64,000 bases of DNA, from positions 372,001 to 436,000 of the forward strand of contig NZ_KB891576.1 of NCBI RefSeq assembly GCF_000373485.1. The letters are read 5' to 3'. The notes beneath the pieces were generated by a model. It was not told where the DNA came from and searched no databases. It saw nothing but the letters and a program-made list of their open reading frames with translations. The stretch is from Dasania marina DSM 21967 (GTDB lineage: Bacteria > Pseudomonadota > Gammaproteobacteria > Pseudomonadales > Dasaniaceae). The translations under genes and the position numbers were made by a program. How positions within the stretch are numbered: position 1 is the first letter of the stretch; each line of letters starts with the position of its first letter. Positions 8,916 to 18,398 of this stretch are shown piece after piece.

Positions 8916-9632
8916 ATGGGCAGAGCCTATCAAAACCGCAAAGAGTCTATGGCTAAGACCTCTGACGCCAAAGCCAAGGTTTACAGCCGTTACGGCCGTG
9001 AAATTTATGTATGCGCCAAAGCGGGAGGCTGCGAGCCTGACGGCAACCTCACCCTACGCGGCTTGATAGATCGTGCAAAAAAAGACCAGGTGCCCAGCCA
9101 CGTTATAGAAAAAGCACTGCAAAAAGCCAAGGGCGGCGGCGGCGAAGACTTTGCCCCAGCGATATACGAAGGCTATGGCCCCGGCAGCACTATGGTGATG
9201 ATAGAGTGCCTTACCGACAACCCCAACCGTACCTTCGGTGATGTGCGCCTGTGCTTTACCAAAACCAAATGCAAAATAGGCACCCAGGGTAGCGTCAGCC
9301 ACATGTTTGACCACAGCGCCATTTTTGTTTTTAAAAACGACGATGAAGAAGCCGTGTTGGAAGCCTTGATGATGGAAGATGTAGACGTCAGCGACCTAGA
9401 ACACGAAGACGGTTTGATGACGGTATTTGTGCCCCACACCGAATACTTTAAAGCCAAGCAGGCCTTAGAAAACACCTTTGGAGAAATTGACTTTGAAATT
9501 TCCGAGATTCAATACCTAGCGCAAAACACCACGCCTATAGATGCCGAAGCATTACCCATGTTCGAAAAGTTTATGGATATGATTAATGATTTAGACGATG
9601 TGCAAAACGTGTATCACAACGCTGAGTTGTAA
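8916..9632 (+). CDS. YebC/PmpR-family protein (YeeN-type)
   Basis: 238 residues, full length for the family. It contains the expected [12 protein letters not shown] segment, [47 protein letters not shown] and the C-terminal [10 protein letters not shown]. The N-terminus ([14 protein letters not shown]) is like E. coli YeeN rather than YebC, so this is probably the second paralogue. YebC-type proteins are DNA-binding regulators, and recent work links some to ribosomes and relief of stalling at prolines; which applies here is unknown. CTGGAG lies 8 bases before the start. It converges with the TIM-barrel gene 38 bases downstream. Confidence 0.9.
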   Translation: MGRAYQNRKESMAKTSDAKAKVYSRYGREIYVCAKAGGCEPDGNLTLRGLIDRAKKDQVPSHVIEKALQKAKGGGGEDFAPAIYEGYGPGSTMVMIECLTDNPNRTFGDVRLCFTKTKCKIGTQGSVSHMFDHSAIFVFKNDDEEAVLEALMMEDVDVSDLEHEDGLMTVFVPHTEYFKAKQALENTFGEIDFEISEIQYLAQNTTPIDAEALPMFEKFMDMINDLDDVQNVYHNAEL

Positions 9633-9670
9633 CACACAAATACATATCCCTAACAAAAAAAGCTTGGGGG

Positions 9671-10531
9671 CTATTTGCCCTGAAGTGCAAACTCCTCATC
9701 CAGCTCTGCCCATATTTCTTGCGCCCAGCGGCGCAGGGTCAAAGCCTCTTGCCACCTATCGGAAAGTTCATAACCCTTGGCATCGGTAATAGCATAGCTA
9801 GGCGGGCCTAACTCACAAAGAAAAATGCAGGTGGCATCATTAGCGTTGCGCTGACGCCACAAGCGCATGCCCTGCTGCCACCAAACTTTAAAAACATTGA
9901 CCCACTCCTGATGCTGTGGAAAATCAATTTGTATTTGCACTTGTTCGCGGCAGGCAATACGGCCTTGAAAACAATCGGTGCGCTCTAAAATACGGCGAAT
10001 TAAACTTTGATCCCTTAAGCTTAATGGCAGGCTAAACTCCCTATCGACCACAAAATGCGATAAATCACCGGTAAGTTCTAGCTCGGGAATATTATCGATA
10101 ACTTCCAAGGTGTAAAAAAGATCGTTGAGTATACCGTCGCGGTGGGTTTCAAACAGTAAATTAATACCCATGTCGTCGGCCTCTTGCAGCCAGCGATAAA
10201 TTACCGGTATAGCACCGACAACACCGATGGGCATCACTTGTCCTATAGTGTTGACCTTGGCAGGGTTAAAGCCTTTGGCAAATTCCAGCAGAGGCTTCAT
10301 TTCGTTTACTTTTTTGGGGAATAGATTAAACATGCTTTTTAGCTTGTATTTATCGAATAACTCCCGTGTTTCATCATAAAACGCTAAAGTGTTTAACGAA
10401 GGGTCTAGGCACATACCGTGGTAACCAGCCTCTGCCACCATGGCAAAGTTTTGTTCATGGCTGCGCTCATCTTTATCGGGGTGGCGTAATCCCATGGCCC
10501 ATAACGATTGAAACACTTCGAGTTTTTGCAT
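9671..10531 (-). CDS. Sugar phosphate isomerase/epimerase-like TIM-barrel protein
   Basis: 286 residues, soluble. The order of short beta strands and helices (YHGMCLD, LKSMFNLFP, NTIGQVMP, INLLFETHRDG, LTGDLSHFVVD, IACREQVQ) fits the xylose-isomerase-like TIM barrel (AP endonuclease 2 superfamily). The putative metal ligands Glu in FETH, Asp in GDLSH and His after it are present. Enzymes of this type isomerise or epimerise sugars or inositols, but no sugar pathway gene is nearby, so the substrate is open. It appears monocistronic. Confidence 0.75.
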   Translation of the reverse strand: MQKLEVFQSLWAMGLRHPDKDERSHEQNFAMVAEAGYHGMCLDPSLNTLAFYDETRELFDKYKLKSMFNLFPKKVNEMKPLLEFAKGFNPAKVNTIGQVMPIGVVGAIPVIYRWLQEADDMGINLLFETHRDGILNDLFYTLEVIDNIPELELTGDLSHFVVDREFSLPLSLRDQSLIRRILERTDCFQGRIACREQVQIQIDFPQHQEWVNVFKVWWQQGMRLWRQRNANDATCIFLCELGPPSYAITDAKGYELSDRWQEALTLRRWAQEIWAELDEEFALQGK

Positions 10532-11160
10532 ACTAATCCTATATGTTTAATGCGACATTCAAGCGGTTGTTAAAAAGAGGTTAAAAACGAAGCTGTATTA
10601 CAGCCTACTATTTTAGCCTGTTGAGCTGCAATTAAAAATCTTTGCCAGCAGCATTGGGTAAGTCTTCGCTTCCATAGAGTATACGAACGACACGGCATTT
10701 GTGAAAAATAGTTCAACATCTGAACGATCGATAGATCTACCTGCCATTTTGGCATTTAAACAGTGGCTATTTACAGAGTTTGAACATTAATTTTATTAAT
10801 ACCTATTTTCCGGTGCAACAAAGTAATGAAAAAAATATAACGCACCGCATAAAGTAAGGCTTAATAACCACGACCTAAATAATTGTTGTTTTTTATCACA
10901 CACAATAAGCAATTAATTTACGGTATTAACCCACCACAGGAGCCGGCACCTGAGTGCGTCTAGCCATATCAAAAAAGGGACCTTACAGCAGTTTTACCGA
11001 TACTTTGTCATCGACGTCTTTTCTATAGCTACCCATATCTTTATCTGCAAAGGCTATCTTGATTGGAGCGTTAGCAATAGTGCGGTGCAAACCGAATGGG
11101 TAAGACGTGGGGTCTGTAACAAGGCACTAAGGCAATACAAATTAGCGCTATAGAAAGCTA
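10532..11160. other. Gene-poor, AT-rich intergenic stretch with a possible gene remnant
   Basis: About 630 bases with no convincing complete gene. On the minus strand at 10983-11126 there is a 47-codon open stretch with protein-like composition (for example IANAPIKIAFADKDMGSYRK) but no start codon near its beginning, which could be the tail of a decayed gene. A 44-codon stretch starting at about 10749 (MAGRSIDRSDVELFF) is also short and unsupported. No RNA gene was recognised. Confidence 0.4.
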
Positions 11161-11349
11161 TTATTTCGGCTTTTTAAGCCAATGCAAGCTATAACCAAAT
11201 AGAACACCCATAGAAAAAATAAGTGTTAACAGCACTACCCTAGGTAAAGACAAGCTCCAAAATAAAAAACTCACCTCTACGGCCGCTAAGTTTTGCACCA
11301 ACAACACCATAAATAGAACCAATAAAAACCCCATCAGTAAACGTGGCAT
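11161..11349 (-). CDS. LapA-family (DUF1049) small membrane protein
   Basis: 62 residues with two hydrophobic helices (about 4-22 and 33-54) linked by a short QNLAAVEVSFLFWSLSLP loop and ending in HWLKKPK. This is the LapA/DUF1049 pattern: a QN motif after helix 1, an FW pair, then a second helix with GY. In E. coli LapA is linked to lipopolysaccharide assembly; here it lacks its usual partner LapB, so function is less certain. A ribosome site (AAGGAG) lies just before the start. Confidence 0.75.
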   Translation of the reverse strand: MPRLLMGFLLVLFMVLLVQNLAAVEVSFLFWSLSLPRVVLLTLIFSMGVLFGYSLHWLKKPK

Positions 11350-11368
11350 AGTAACTCCTTAAGCGATT

Positions 11369-11402
11369 AAAAAAAGAACTGGGGCCTTACTGCCCCAGTT
11401 CT
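11369..11402 (-). terminator. Rho-independent terminator of the DUF4398-OmpA gene
   Basis: A perfect 11-base stem, AGAACTGGGGC at 11375-11385 pairing with GCCCCAGTTCT at 11392-11402, with a loop of 6 bases. On the minus strand it is followed by a T-run. It begins only a few bases past the stop of the gene at 11410. Confidence 0.85.
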
Positions 11403-11409
11403 ACCCAGC

Positions 11410-12831
11410 CTATAGACGAGGCTTTATTAACAAATCTATTCTTCTATTTTTCAAACGTCCATTATCCGTTTCATTACTAGCCACCGGGCGTGACTCACCA
11501 AAGCCGGTAGAACTAATAGTATCAATCGCCATGTTCGCTTTTATGTATTCCATAACGGCATCGGCACGTTGCTGAGAAATTCTCAAATTAAGCGCATCGC
11601 CACCAAAAGAATCAGTATGCCCTTCCACTACCACCTCGGCGCCGGGAAACACTTGTAAAGCCTCAATAACCTGCTTAAGCAAACTAAAGTATTTCGACTC
11701 TATAACAGATTGGCCCGTACTAAAGTTAAGCCCTACCATACGTATTAGCACATTTCCTGACTGTCTATAAACTTGGGCCTGCTCTGAACTAAACAGCGAT
11801 TCAATTTTAGAGAACTTAAGCCGCATTTGCTCTTGCTGCTTTATACGATCTGATTGTATACCCAGTTTACTTTCCAGGCGAACGACCTCTTTCTCTAACC
11901 CTAATATATCCTCTCTACGCTGACTTAACTCATAAGAATCTTTACGCAGTATACTTAGCTTAGCTATGATTTGATCTATAGGCTTATCCAGACCCTCGTC
12001 AAAATCTACGGCTAAATCTAACTCATTAGCCACTCTATCAATAGCCCGCTCTGCCTTAATAATGAAATCCTCCAAGCTTAACTTATCATCATCAACCTCT
12101 TCAACAATATCACTTAGATACAATGCGTGTTTAGCTTCATATTTTGCATAACGAGCCAACGATCTAGCGCCATCAGTATCGTAACGGTTTTCTTCCAGTT
12201 CTTTTTCAGCTTTGGCTAAAAACTGCTTGGCTTGTAATAAGGTCTTAGGGGCATAATCTTTGACATCACCATCCTCAGCCTTATCAATTAACCGCTTAGC
12301 TTCTGACAAATAGTTTGTTTTAATAGCCTGTAACTCAGCACTACGATAAAACTTTAATGCATCCTCCCCTTTTTTTCTTGCTGAACTGACACTACCTGAC
12401 TCTAATTTTTTAGCCGCTGAAGAAAAGCTTTTTTCTGCTTCATTCCACTCTTTTTTTGCATATTTCCCTGATTCGGCGGCTTCTGCATCATTGCGCGCCT
12501 GTATCACTTCGGCAAAAGTCACCTCAGCTAAGCGTGTCGCCTGGATGGCAGCATTTAAATATTGCACAACATCCTGTAAATCTTCATTGATAGCATCTAT
12601 ATTTCTTTTTCTTTCAAGCTTCTTCTCAGCTGATCGATAGTTATCGGCGGCCTTCTCATAATTTTCAGGTGCTAATATATTTGCCCTAGCAGCATTAGCC
12701 GCGCGTAAAGCATCATCAGCTTGTGAAAACAAGGATGCCCGTAGATCTTCATCATTGGCTACAGCTGACATAGACATAGCCGCTGTAATTGCTGCTGCCA
12801 TTAGTATTTTTTTCGATGTTAGTTTCATCAT
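11410..12831 (-). CDS. DUF4398-containing OmpA-family envelope protein
   Basis: 473 residues. A signal peptide ends near residue 25 (SAVA). Residues about 28-330 are almost entirely helical, with repeated ANAARAN, YEKAADNYRSAEKKL and EWNEAEKSF patterns of the DUF4398 type, probably a rod in the periplasm. Residues about 355-473 form an OmpA C-terminal domain with the peptidoglycan-binding motifs VVVEGHTDSFG, LNLRISQQRADAV and SRPVASNETDNGRLKNRRIDL. It likely tethers the outer membrane to peptidoglycan. The sigma-factor gene lies 87 bases upstream on the same strand and may control it. A terminator follows. Confidence 0.85.
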   Translation of the reverse strand: MMKLTSKKILMAAAITAAMSMSAVANDEDLRASLFSQADDALRAANAARANILAPENYEKAADNYRSAEKKLERKRNIDAINEDLQDVVQYLNAAIQATRLAEVTFAEVIQARNDAEAAESGKYAKKEWNEAEKSFSSAAKKLESGSVSSARKKGEDALKFYRSAELQAIKTNYLSEAKRLIDKAEDGDVKDYAPKTLLQAKQFLAKAEKELEENRYDTDGARSLARYAKYEAKHALYLSDIVEEVDDDKLSLEDFIIKAERAIDRVANELDLAVDFDEGLDKPIDQIIAKLSILRKDSYELSQRREDILGLEKEVVRLESKLGIQSDRIKQQEQMRLKFSKIESLFSSEQAQVYRQSGNVLIRMVGLNFSTGQSVIESKYFSLLKQVIEALQVFPGAEVVVEGHTDSFGGDALNLRISQQRADAVMEYIKANMAIDTISSTGFGESRPVASNETDNGRLKNRRIDLLIKPRL

Positions 12832-12918
12832 ACATTCCTTTTTAAATTTAACTATTTTATAAAATAGATTTTTAGTGCAGGTACCACCTAATAATCCTTC
12901 GCCTGCTATTCTTGGTCG

Positions 12919-13539
12919 CTAAGCAAATAGTCTTTGCTCACTACTTTCATGTGCATATATTTTTTTAAACTGATCAATAGATCTATATAACCGCATTTTG
13001 CAGGCGCTAAGGCCTATTCCCAACACAACACTTATCTCCTCTAAACTCATTTCACTAAAAAAACGCAACTGTAATATCTCGCTAACCTGTAGCGGCAGAT
13101 TACTCAGCGCGTTACGGACATCGTCAATAGTTAAATCGGCTAAACCCGACAAATGTCTCTGATCCATTTCATACAAGGTGATCACAGCCTCCTGTTGACC
13201 TGTCATTTCGCTGCGCTGACGCTTACGAACTTGGCTAACACATTGGTTATGTACAATGGTATGCAGCCATGTACGCACGGAAGAACGGCCTTCAAATTTG
13301 GGTAATGCTCTATACATTAAAATCACCACATCTTGTGCAGCATCATGGGCGTTGGCCTCATTAGCTAAAATATGTAAACAACGCTGCTTAATCCAGCTGT
13401 AATGGTGCTTAATAAGCACACAGCGCGCCCTCTCACCCAAAACGCTATCTATACGGGCTAAACGCACTAGCGTGGTCTCCTCGCAGCCAATATTCATCGC
13501 TAGCGGTAAGCCTGTTGGTTTTGTTTGTTCATTATTCAT
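12919..13539 (-). CDS. ECF-like sigma-70 family sigma factor
   Basis: 206 residues from the ATG at 13539, chosen because GGAGAG lies about 8 bases before it; an upstream in-frame extension to 13641 has no such site. Region 2 spans about residues 45-110 (AHDAAQDVVILMYRALPKFEGRSS and VRTWLHTIVHNQCVSQVRKRQR). Region 4 is about 140-195 (LPLQVSEILQLRFFSEMSLEEISVVLGI). There is no region 1 or region 3, so it is of ECF type. No anti-sigma gene is adjacent. The downstream same-strand gene encodes an OmpA-family protein, which recalls the SigX-OprF arrangement of pseudomonads. Confidence 0.85.
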   Translation of the reverse strand: MNNEQTKPTGLPLAMNIGCEETTLVRLARIDSVLGERARCVLIKHHYSWIKQRCLHILANEANAHDAAQDVVILMYRALPKFEGRSSVRTWLHTIVHNQCVSQVRKRQRSEMTGQQEAVITLYEMDQRHLSGLADLTIDDVRNALSNLPLQVSEILQLRFFSEMSLEEISVVLGIGLSACKMRLYRSIDQFKKIYAHESSEQRLFA

Positions 13540-13669
13540 GCTTATCTCTCCACATTGATAACCATTACTATCTCCTGTGATAGCAATAGCAGACAGTGTA
13601 AGAACACCTGCACGACAAATAAAACGGTATTTATTGGACACATTTGTAAAAATAATTTATCGTGCTCTC

Positions 13670-14539
13670 ATGAATTTAGAGCTATTACGCACCTTTTTAG
13701 AAGTACACCGCCTACGCCACTTTGGCCAAGCAGGCGAAGCCTTACACCTCAGCCAGGCGGCCGTAAGCTCACGCATACGCCAATTGGAGGCCTTATTAGG
13801 GGTGGCTTTATTTAAACGCCAATATCACGATTTACAGCTAACCCCCGAGGGCCACCGCCTACTTCGCCACGCCGATAAGATTTTGTCGGATTGGCGCAAA
13901 GCTAGGCAAGAAGTAGCCTTAGGCGGGGCTCAGCAGCAAATATCCCTAGGGGGCAGCCTGCGGCTATGGGATGTAGCACTACAAGACTGGTTTCACAGCT
14001 TGCGGACACAACTACCCAAACTTGCCATTATTGCGGAAACACATACCCCCGAACTGTTAACCCGGCGTGTATTAGATGGCCATCTAGACATCGCTTTTAT
14101 GCTAGAACCCGCACAACTAGAAACCCTGCAAATTCAAGAAGTGGCATTAATAGAATTAGTGATGGTAAGTGCCACAGCAAAGCTCACCGCGGAGCAGGCA
14201 TTAAGCCAAGATTATATTATGGTGGATTGGGGCCTAAGCCATGCACTACAGCATCGCAGGCTATACCCCGACGCCCCCGAACCACAGCTGCGAGTTGCCC
14301 AAGCTAAAATGGCGCTCTCGCATATGTTGGCAATAGGAGGCAGCGCCTATTTACCCGCAAGAATGATCGCCACAGAGATAGCAGAAAAAAAATTACATAT
14401 AGTGACCGACGCACAGCCTATAGAAAAGTATGCCTATGCGGTCTATCCGGTGAGAAGTGAAAAACAGGCGCTAATTGATAAAATTCTGCCGTTCTTTGAA
14501 TACAGTAAACCTATCAATATAAGGTTACCGCCAACATAG
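13670..14539 (+). CDS. LysR-family regulator, HdfR-like
   Basis: 289 residues from the ATG at 13670. The N-terminus MNLELLRTFLEVHRLRHFGQAGEALHL is very close to the helix-turn-helix of HdfR, and the HTH continues as SQAAVSSRIRQLEALLGVALF. The rest is a LysR substrate-binding domain. An open frame begins 93 bases upstream but those codons do not look like family sequence. HdfR represses the flagellar master operon in E. coli; no flagellar genes are in this window, so the target is unknown. It is divergent from the sigma-factor gene with 130 bases between starts. Confidence 0.82.
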   Translation: MNLELLRTFLEVHRLRHFGQAGEALHLSQAAVSSRIRQLEALLGVALFKRQYHDLQLTPEGHRLLRHADKILSDWRKARQEVALGGAQQQISLGGSLRLWDVALQDWFHSLRTQLPKLAIIAETHTPELLTRRVLDGHLDIAFMLEPAQLETLQIQEVALIELVMVSATAKLTAEQALSQDYIMVDWGLSHALQHRRLYPDAPEPQLRVAQAKMALSHMLAIGGSAYLPARMIATEIAEKKLHIVTDAQPIEKYAYAVYPVRSEKQALIDKILPFFEYSKPINIRLPPT

Positions 14540-14577
14540 TGATTAGCCCCTGCTGACTAGGCCATGGTTTTTTTCCT

Positions 14578-14604
14578 TTTAGCTCCTAGCTCCTAGCTCC
14601 TAGC
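14578..14604. repeat. Short tandem repeat, unit AGCTCCT
   Basis: The 7-base unit AGCTCCT occurs three times in a row and is followed by a partial copy. It is in the intergenic region after the LysR gene. Confidence 0.8.
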
Positions 14605-14663
14605 CAATATTTTAGCGCCGCCATCATCACATCCACATAAAGCTTATTAGTGGTGTATTAATA

Positions 14664-14704
14664 ATAAAGGGGCGTAGCACTTACGCACTACACCCCTATT
14701 TTAT
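14664..14704. terminator. Hairpin between LysR and OprF-like genes
   Basis: Imperfect inverted repeat: AATAAAGGGGCGTAG pairs with CTACACCCCTATTTT around 14666-14702. A/T runs flank both sides, so it could serve both convergent genes. Confidence 0.6.
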
Positions 14705-14777
14705 TTAACAACAATAGCTTAGTTCTATTTTATTTTTTCACTAACACTACCTGTTCTTGCACTACTTATTCCACCAC

Positions 14778-15884
14778 TTATTGCACTACCGTTTTTGTTA
14801 GCGCCGCTATTACCCGACGATTTTCTTTACGACCTTCGGCAGTATCATTGCTAGCTATAGACATAGACTCACCATAACCTTTCACGGTGACACGTTTTTC
14901 GGCAATACCGTAACGCGAGACTAAAGCGTCTTTAATAGACTGCGCACGCTTAGTTGATAACGTTTGGTTAAAGGCTTCTGAGCCTGAGCTATCCGTGTGG
15001 CCTTCTATGATCACGTTTAAGTCGCTAAACTTTTTCATAAATTGCGCTAACTTCATAACTTCAGCATCATACACAGGTAAAAATTGGGCCGTGCCTGAAT
15101 TAAAGCTTACCTTTAAGCGTATTTCTTCTACACGGGTGGCTTTCACTTTGCAGCCCACTTTATCAACCTTGTCGCCTTTAAGGGTATTAGGGCATTGGTC
15201 TATATTGTTCGCAACACCATCGCCGTCATTATCTAATGCACAACCTTTAGCATCTACCGGCGTAGCCGCTGGCGTATTAGGGCAAGCATCGACGCTATCA
15301 ACAACACCGTCTCTATCTCTATCTCTATCAACAGGCTTGGGCGCTACAATCATAGCAAGCGTAGCCTTGCTCGCGCCAAAGCGATAAGAAACACCCATGC
15401 CTAAGGCGGTATCATTAGTTGAGTCATCAAAACCGTGTATACCGCGTACATCGGCCCATAAACTAAACTGCTTATTTATTGCATAGTTAACACCTACGCC
15501 AATATTGGCCTGTGTTTCTTGCTCATCAAAAAAATCACTTTCAAAATCAGCATGGCCGATACCCATAGAAAAATAAGGCTGTATTTTTGAACCCTGATTA
15601 AAATAAAGATATTGGTTGATATAGGCGCCATAAATATCGACATCATTACCGGCGCTCTCTGTTTCGCCATCATTACCCCATACCTGTAGCTCAGTACCCC
15701 AGCGACCGTATTGATATTCCAAACCCAAGGATCCGCCGACACTGTCTTCTTCTAATTGGCGTTTATTATCAAAATGTAATGCTTTAAGGCCAGGTTTAAC
15801 CTGCCACGATGACTCTTCAGCATGAACCCCATTAACAGTTCCTAGCCCTGCAATAACCGATAGCGCTAATATTTTATTTCTCAT
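14778..15884 (-). CDS. OprF/OmpA-like outer-membrane porin
   Basis: 368 residues. The signal peptide ends near residue 22 (VHAEE). Residues 24-175 alternate as beta strands of an 8-stranded barrel (GGSLGLEYQYGRWGTELQVWG, YFSMGIGHADFES, INKQFSLWADVRG). Residues about 190-245 are thrombospondin type 3-like calcium-binding repeats (DRDRDGVVDSVDACP, DNDGDGVANNIDQCP). Residues 250-368 are an OmpA peptidoglycan-binding domain with VIIEGHTDSSG and RAQSIKDAL. This is the OprF-type domain order. It is a second OmpA-family protein within 4 kb of the sigma factor, but the LysR gene lies between. Confidence 0.9.
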   Translation of the reverse strand: MRNKILALSVIAGLGTVNGVHAEESSWQVKPGLKALHFDNKRQLEEDSVGGSLGLEYQYGRWGTELQVWGNDGETESAGNDVDIYGAYINQYLYFNQGSKIQPYFSMGIGHADFESDFFDEQETQANIGVGVNYAINKQFSLWADVRGIHGFDDSTNDTALGMGVSYRFGASKATLAMIVAPKPVDRDRDRDGVVDSVDACPNTPAATPVDAKGCALDNDGDGVANNIDQCPNTLKGDKVDKVGCKVKATRVEEIRLKVSFNSGTAQFLPVYDAEVMKLAQFMKKFSDLNVIIEGHTDSSGSEAFNQTLSTKRAQSIKDALVSRYGIAEKRVTVKGYGESMSIASNDTAEGRKENRRVIAALTKTVVQ

Positions 15885-16121
15885 AACTTACCTCTTAGTT
15901 TAGTTTTTTATAACTGGATGTTTTTCATTCATCGCATAACTCTGTGAATAAAAATACTGAGTCCTTATAAACTTAAGACGAAAGCAAGCCTCTAAGAGTC
16001 ACATTTAATTATATAAACTAGTTATGAAGAGGGGGAGGTGTTTGACTACTATGGAGATTGCGCGATACACAACACGGTCATTAAACAATCAACTGAATTA
16101 CCGTGCAGTATCACAATAAGG

Positions 16122-17348
16122 CTACTGAGGCTGCCATAAATCCTCTAAATTTTTAAAACCCCACTGCTCAGCATTTTCTAGGCCTACTATGCGATCTTTA
16201 CAGCGTGGCGCAGCTAAATCGACTAGTTCTATGGCGATAGGGCCTTTGGGCTTGGTGGCAAAAAACACTTTAACTAGCGGGGCCAACAACCGCCCTGATG
16301 TTTGCTCCATCACTACCGCCAAGCGCCCAGTCTCCAACCTAACCAAAGCGCCTATAGGGTAAATACCAATAATTTTCACAAAGGCTTGTAATATCTGCGG
16401 GTCAAAATGGCCCTGCCAAGAAATCATACGCTTTAGCGATAAGGCTGGGTCCCAGCCTTCTTTGTACGGTCTGGTTGAGGTAATGGCATCATAAACATCG
16501 CAAACCGCAGCCATGCGCGACAGCAAGCTGATATCTTCGCCCTTTAAGCCTTGGGGATAGCCTGTGCCATCAAATTTTTCATGGTGGTGCAGCACTATAT
16601 CCAACACCTCTAGCTGCTTTGTTTTGTTAGCTTGCAGTAATTTATAGCCTTCTGCCGGGTGTGTTTTCATCACACTAAATTCTAATTCGCTGAGCTTGCC
16701 GGGATTGTTCAGTATTTCCAGCGGCATCATGGCTTTACCTAAATCATGCATTAAGCCACCCACCCCCGCTAAACTTATCTGTTTTTCACTCAAGCCCAAC
16801 TCCCGCGCCAGCGCTATCATCATGGCGCATACCGCCACGGAGTGCATATAGGTATAGTTGTCACAGGTTTTAAGCCTAGCCATGGTGATTAAGGTATCGG
16901 CACTACTACTCACGGACGATGATATTTCATCCACTAGTGGCTGCGCCGCATCCACGTTCACCACCTTGCCCATGCGCACATCCTGAAACATGCTAGTCAT
17001 CGCCTCTTTCGAGGACTCACAAATCGCCTTTGCACGTCGCCATTCGGCCAATTTATTTTTCTGCTTGTTGGCAGTGGGCTTAGCAGGGTCGGTACTGGCA
17101 GCAGCTACCTTAGCTGGTGTATCGGGCTGAGTAGCGGGAGAAACTTCAAGCTGCACATCTAAGCCTTTATTGGTATCGATAATAACCTCAGCCACACCGC
17201 TATCGATAATCGTCTTAATATCTTTGGGGTTTTTCAGTAAAAAAGCACTGCGCCAAAAAGGGTGTTGCACCCATGAGCCACATAACTTGTGCAGGTACAT
17301 GCCGGTAATCAGTTTTTTAACAGGGATTGTTTTTAACATCAAATTCAT
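16122..17348 (-). CDS. HD-GYP domain cyclic-di-GMP phosphodiesterase with DUF3391
   Basis: 408 residues from the ATG at 17348; an open frame runs 42 codons further upstream but family sequence begins at MLKTIPVKKLITGMYLHKL. The N-terminal 100 residues form the DUF3391 domain. The HD-GYP domain covers about 170-340, with HDLGK (metal-binding HD pair), a conserved HHHEKFDGTGYPQGLKGEDI (the GYP signature) and DVYDAITSTRPYK. All expected catalytic residues are present, so it should hydrolyse cyclic di-GMP and so affect motility and biofilm. No receiver domain is present. It is monocistronic. Confidence 0.88.
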   Translation of the reverse strand: MNLMLKTIPVKKLITGMYLHKLCGSWVQHPFWRSAFLLKNPKDIKTIIDSGVAEVIIDTNKGLDVQLEVSPATQPDTPAKVAAASTDPAKPTANKQKNKLAEWRRAKAICESSKEAMTSMFQDVRMGKVVNVDAAQPLVDEISSSVSSSADTLITMARLKTCDNYTYMHSVAVCAMMIALARELGLSEKQISLAGVGGLMHDLGKAMMPLEILNNPGKLSELEFSVMKTHPAEGYKLLQANKTKQLEVLDIVLHHHEKFDGTGYPQGLKGEDISLLSRMAAVCDVYDAITSTRPYKEGWDPALSLKRMISWQGHFDPQILQAFVKIIGIYPIGALVRLETGRLAVVMEQTSGRLLAPLVKVFFATKPKGPIAIELVDLAAPRCKDRIVGLENAEQWGFKNLEDLWQPQ

Positions 17349-17474
17349 TATCTTTTTAAACGATAAAAACAGTGTAGCAAATCTTAGCCAAGGCGAAAGT
17401 TTCCACCCCTTGTCGTACATTTTATAACCAGAAAGTATTGCCGCTAAGCCTGATAAGTATGTATAGCCAGCCAA

Positions 17475-17507
17475 AAAAAAGGGCGCTAAATTAGCGCCCT
17501 TTTTTAT
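17475..17507 (-). terminator. Rho-independent terminator after sucD
   Basis: Stem AAGGGCGCTA/TAGCGCCCTT at 17479-17502 with a 4-base loop. A-runs and T-runs lie on either side. It is 20 bases beyond the sucD stop on the minus strand. Confidence 0.85.
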
Positions 17508-17525
17508 TACTGCATTAAAGCAAGC

Positions 17526-18398
17526 TTACCAACCGGTAATCTCAGCCAATGCTTCACCTATGTCAGCCAAGCTGCGTACGGTTTTAACACCGGCATCTTG
17601 TAAGGCTGCAAACTTCTCGTCAGCAGTACCTTTACCACCAGAGATGATTGCACCGGCGTGACCCATGCGCTTACCGGCAGGCGCTGTTACGCCAGCTATG
17701 TAAGATACTACAGGCTTGGTTACGTTAGCTTTGATGTAAGCCGCTGCTTCTTCTTCTGCAGTACCGCCTATCTCACCAATCATAACAATCGCTTCAGTAG
17801 CAGGGTCTTCTTGGAACAACTTCAAGATATCGATGAAGTTAGAACCAGGAATCGGGTCGCCGCCTATACCTACACAAGTAGACTGACCAAAGCCAGCATC
17901 AGTAGTTTGCTTGACCGCTTCATAGGTCAACGTACCTGAACGCGATACTATGCCTACTTTACCTGGCAAGTGTATGTGGCCAGGCATGATGCCGATTTTA
18001 CATTCACCCGGGGTGATAACACCTGGGCAGTTAGGGCCAATTAACACTACACCTAACTCATCGCACTTCACTTTACACTCAAGCATATCCAAAGTAGGAA
18101 TGCCTTCGGTAATACAAACGATAAGTTTAATGCCGCTGTTAGCCGCTTCTAAGATAGAATCTTTACAGAAAGGCGCAGGTACGTAGATAACAGAGGCATC
18201 AGCACCGGTCACTTCTACTGCTTCAGCAACAGTGTTGAATACAGGCAAACCTAAATGCTCTTGGCCACCTTTGCCAGGTGTAACACCACCTACCATTTTA
18301 GTGCCGTATGCTATCGCTTGTTCTGAGTGGAAGGTACCCTGTGAACCAGTGAAACCTTGGCAGATAACTTTAGTGTCTTTATTAATTAGGACGCTCAT
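17526..18398 (-). CDS. sucD: Succinyl-CoA synthetase, alpha subunit
   Basis: 290 residues, the usual length. The N-terminal CoA-binding Rossmann domain carries [20 protein letters not shown]. The phosphorylated active-site His is in [17 protein letters not shown] near residue 247. The middle [18 protein letters not shown] is the standard ligase segment. The enzyme interconverts succinyl-CoA and succinate with formation of ATP or GTP in the TCA cycle. Its start codon overlaps the sucC stop by one base (TAATG), so the two subunits are translationally coupled. A strong terminator follows. Confidence 0.97.
   Translation of the reverse strand: MSVLINKDTKVICQGFTGSQGTFHSEQAIAYGTKMVGGVTPGKGGQEHLGLPVFNTVAEAVEVTGADASVIYVPAPFCKDSILEAANSGIKLIVCITEGIPTLDMLECKVKCDELGVVLIGPNCPGVITPGECKIGIMPGHIHLPGKVGIVSRSGTLTYEAVKQTTDAGFGQSTCVGIGGDPIPGSNFIDILKLFQEDPATEAIVMIGEIGGTAEEEAAAYIKANVTKPVVSYIAGVTAPAGKRMGHAGAIISGGKGTADEKFAALQDAGVKTVRSLADIGEALAEITGW

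Noticed and set aside
10570-10755. 61-codon minus-strand frame
   Set aside because: No ribosome site, odd composition, no recognised family.
14578-14604. Possible CRISPR-like or recombination repeat
   Set aside because: Only three 7-base units with no spacers; a simple tandem repeat.
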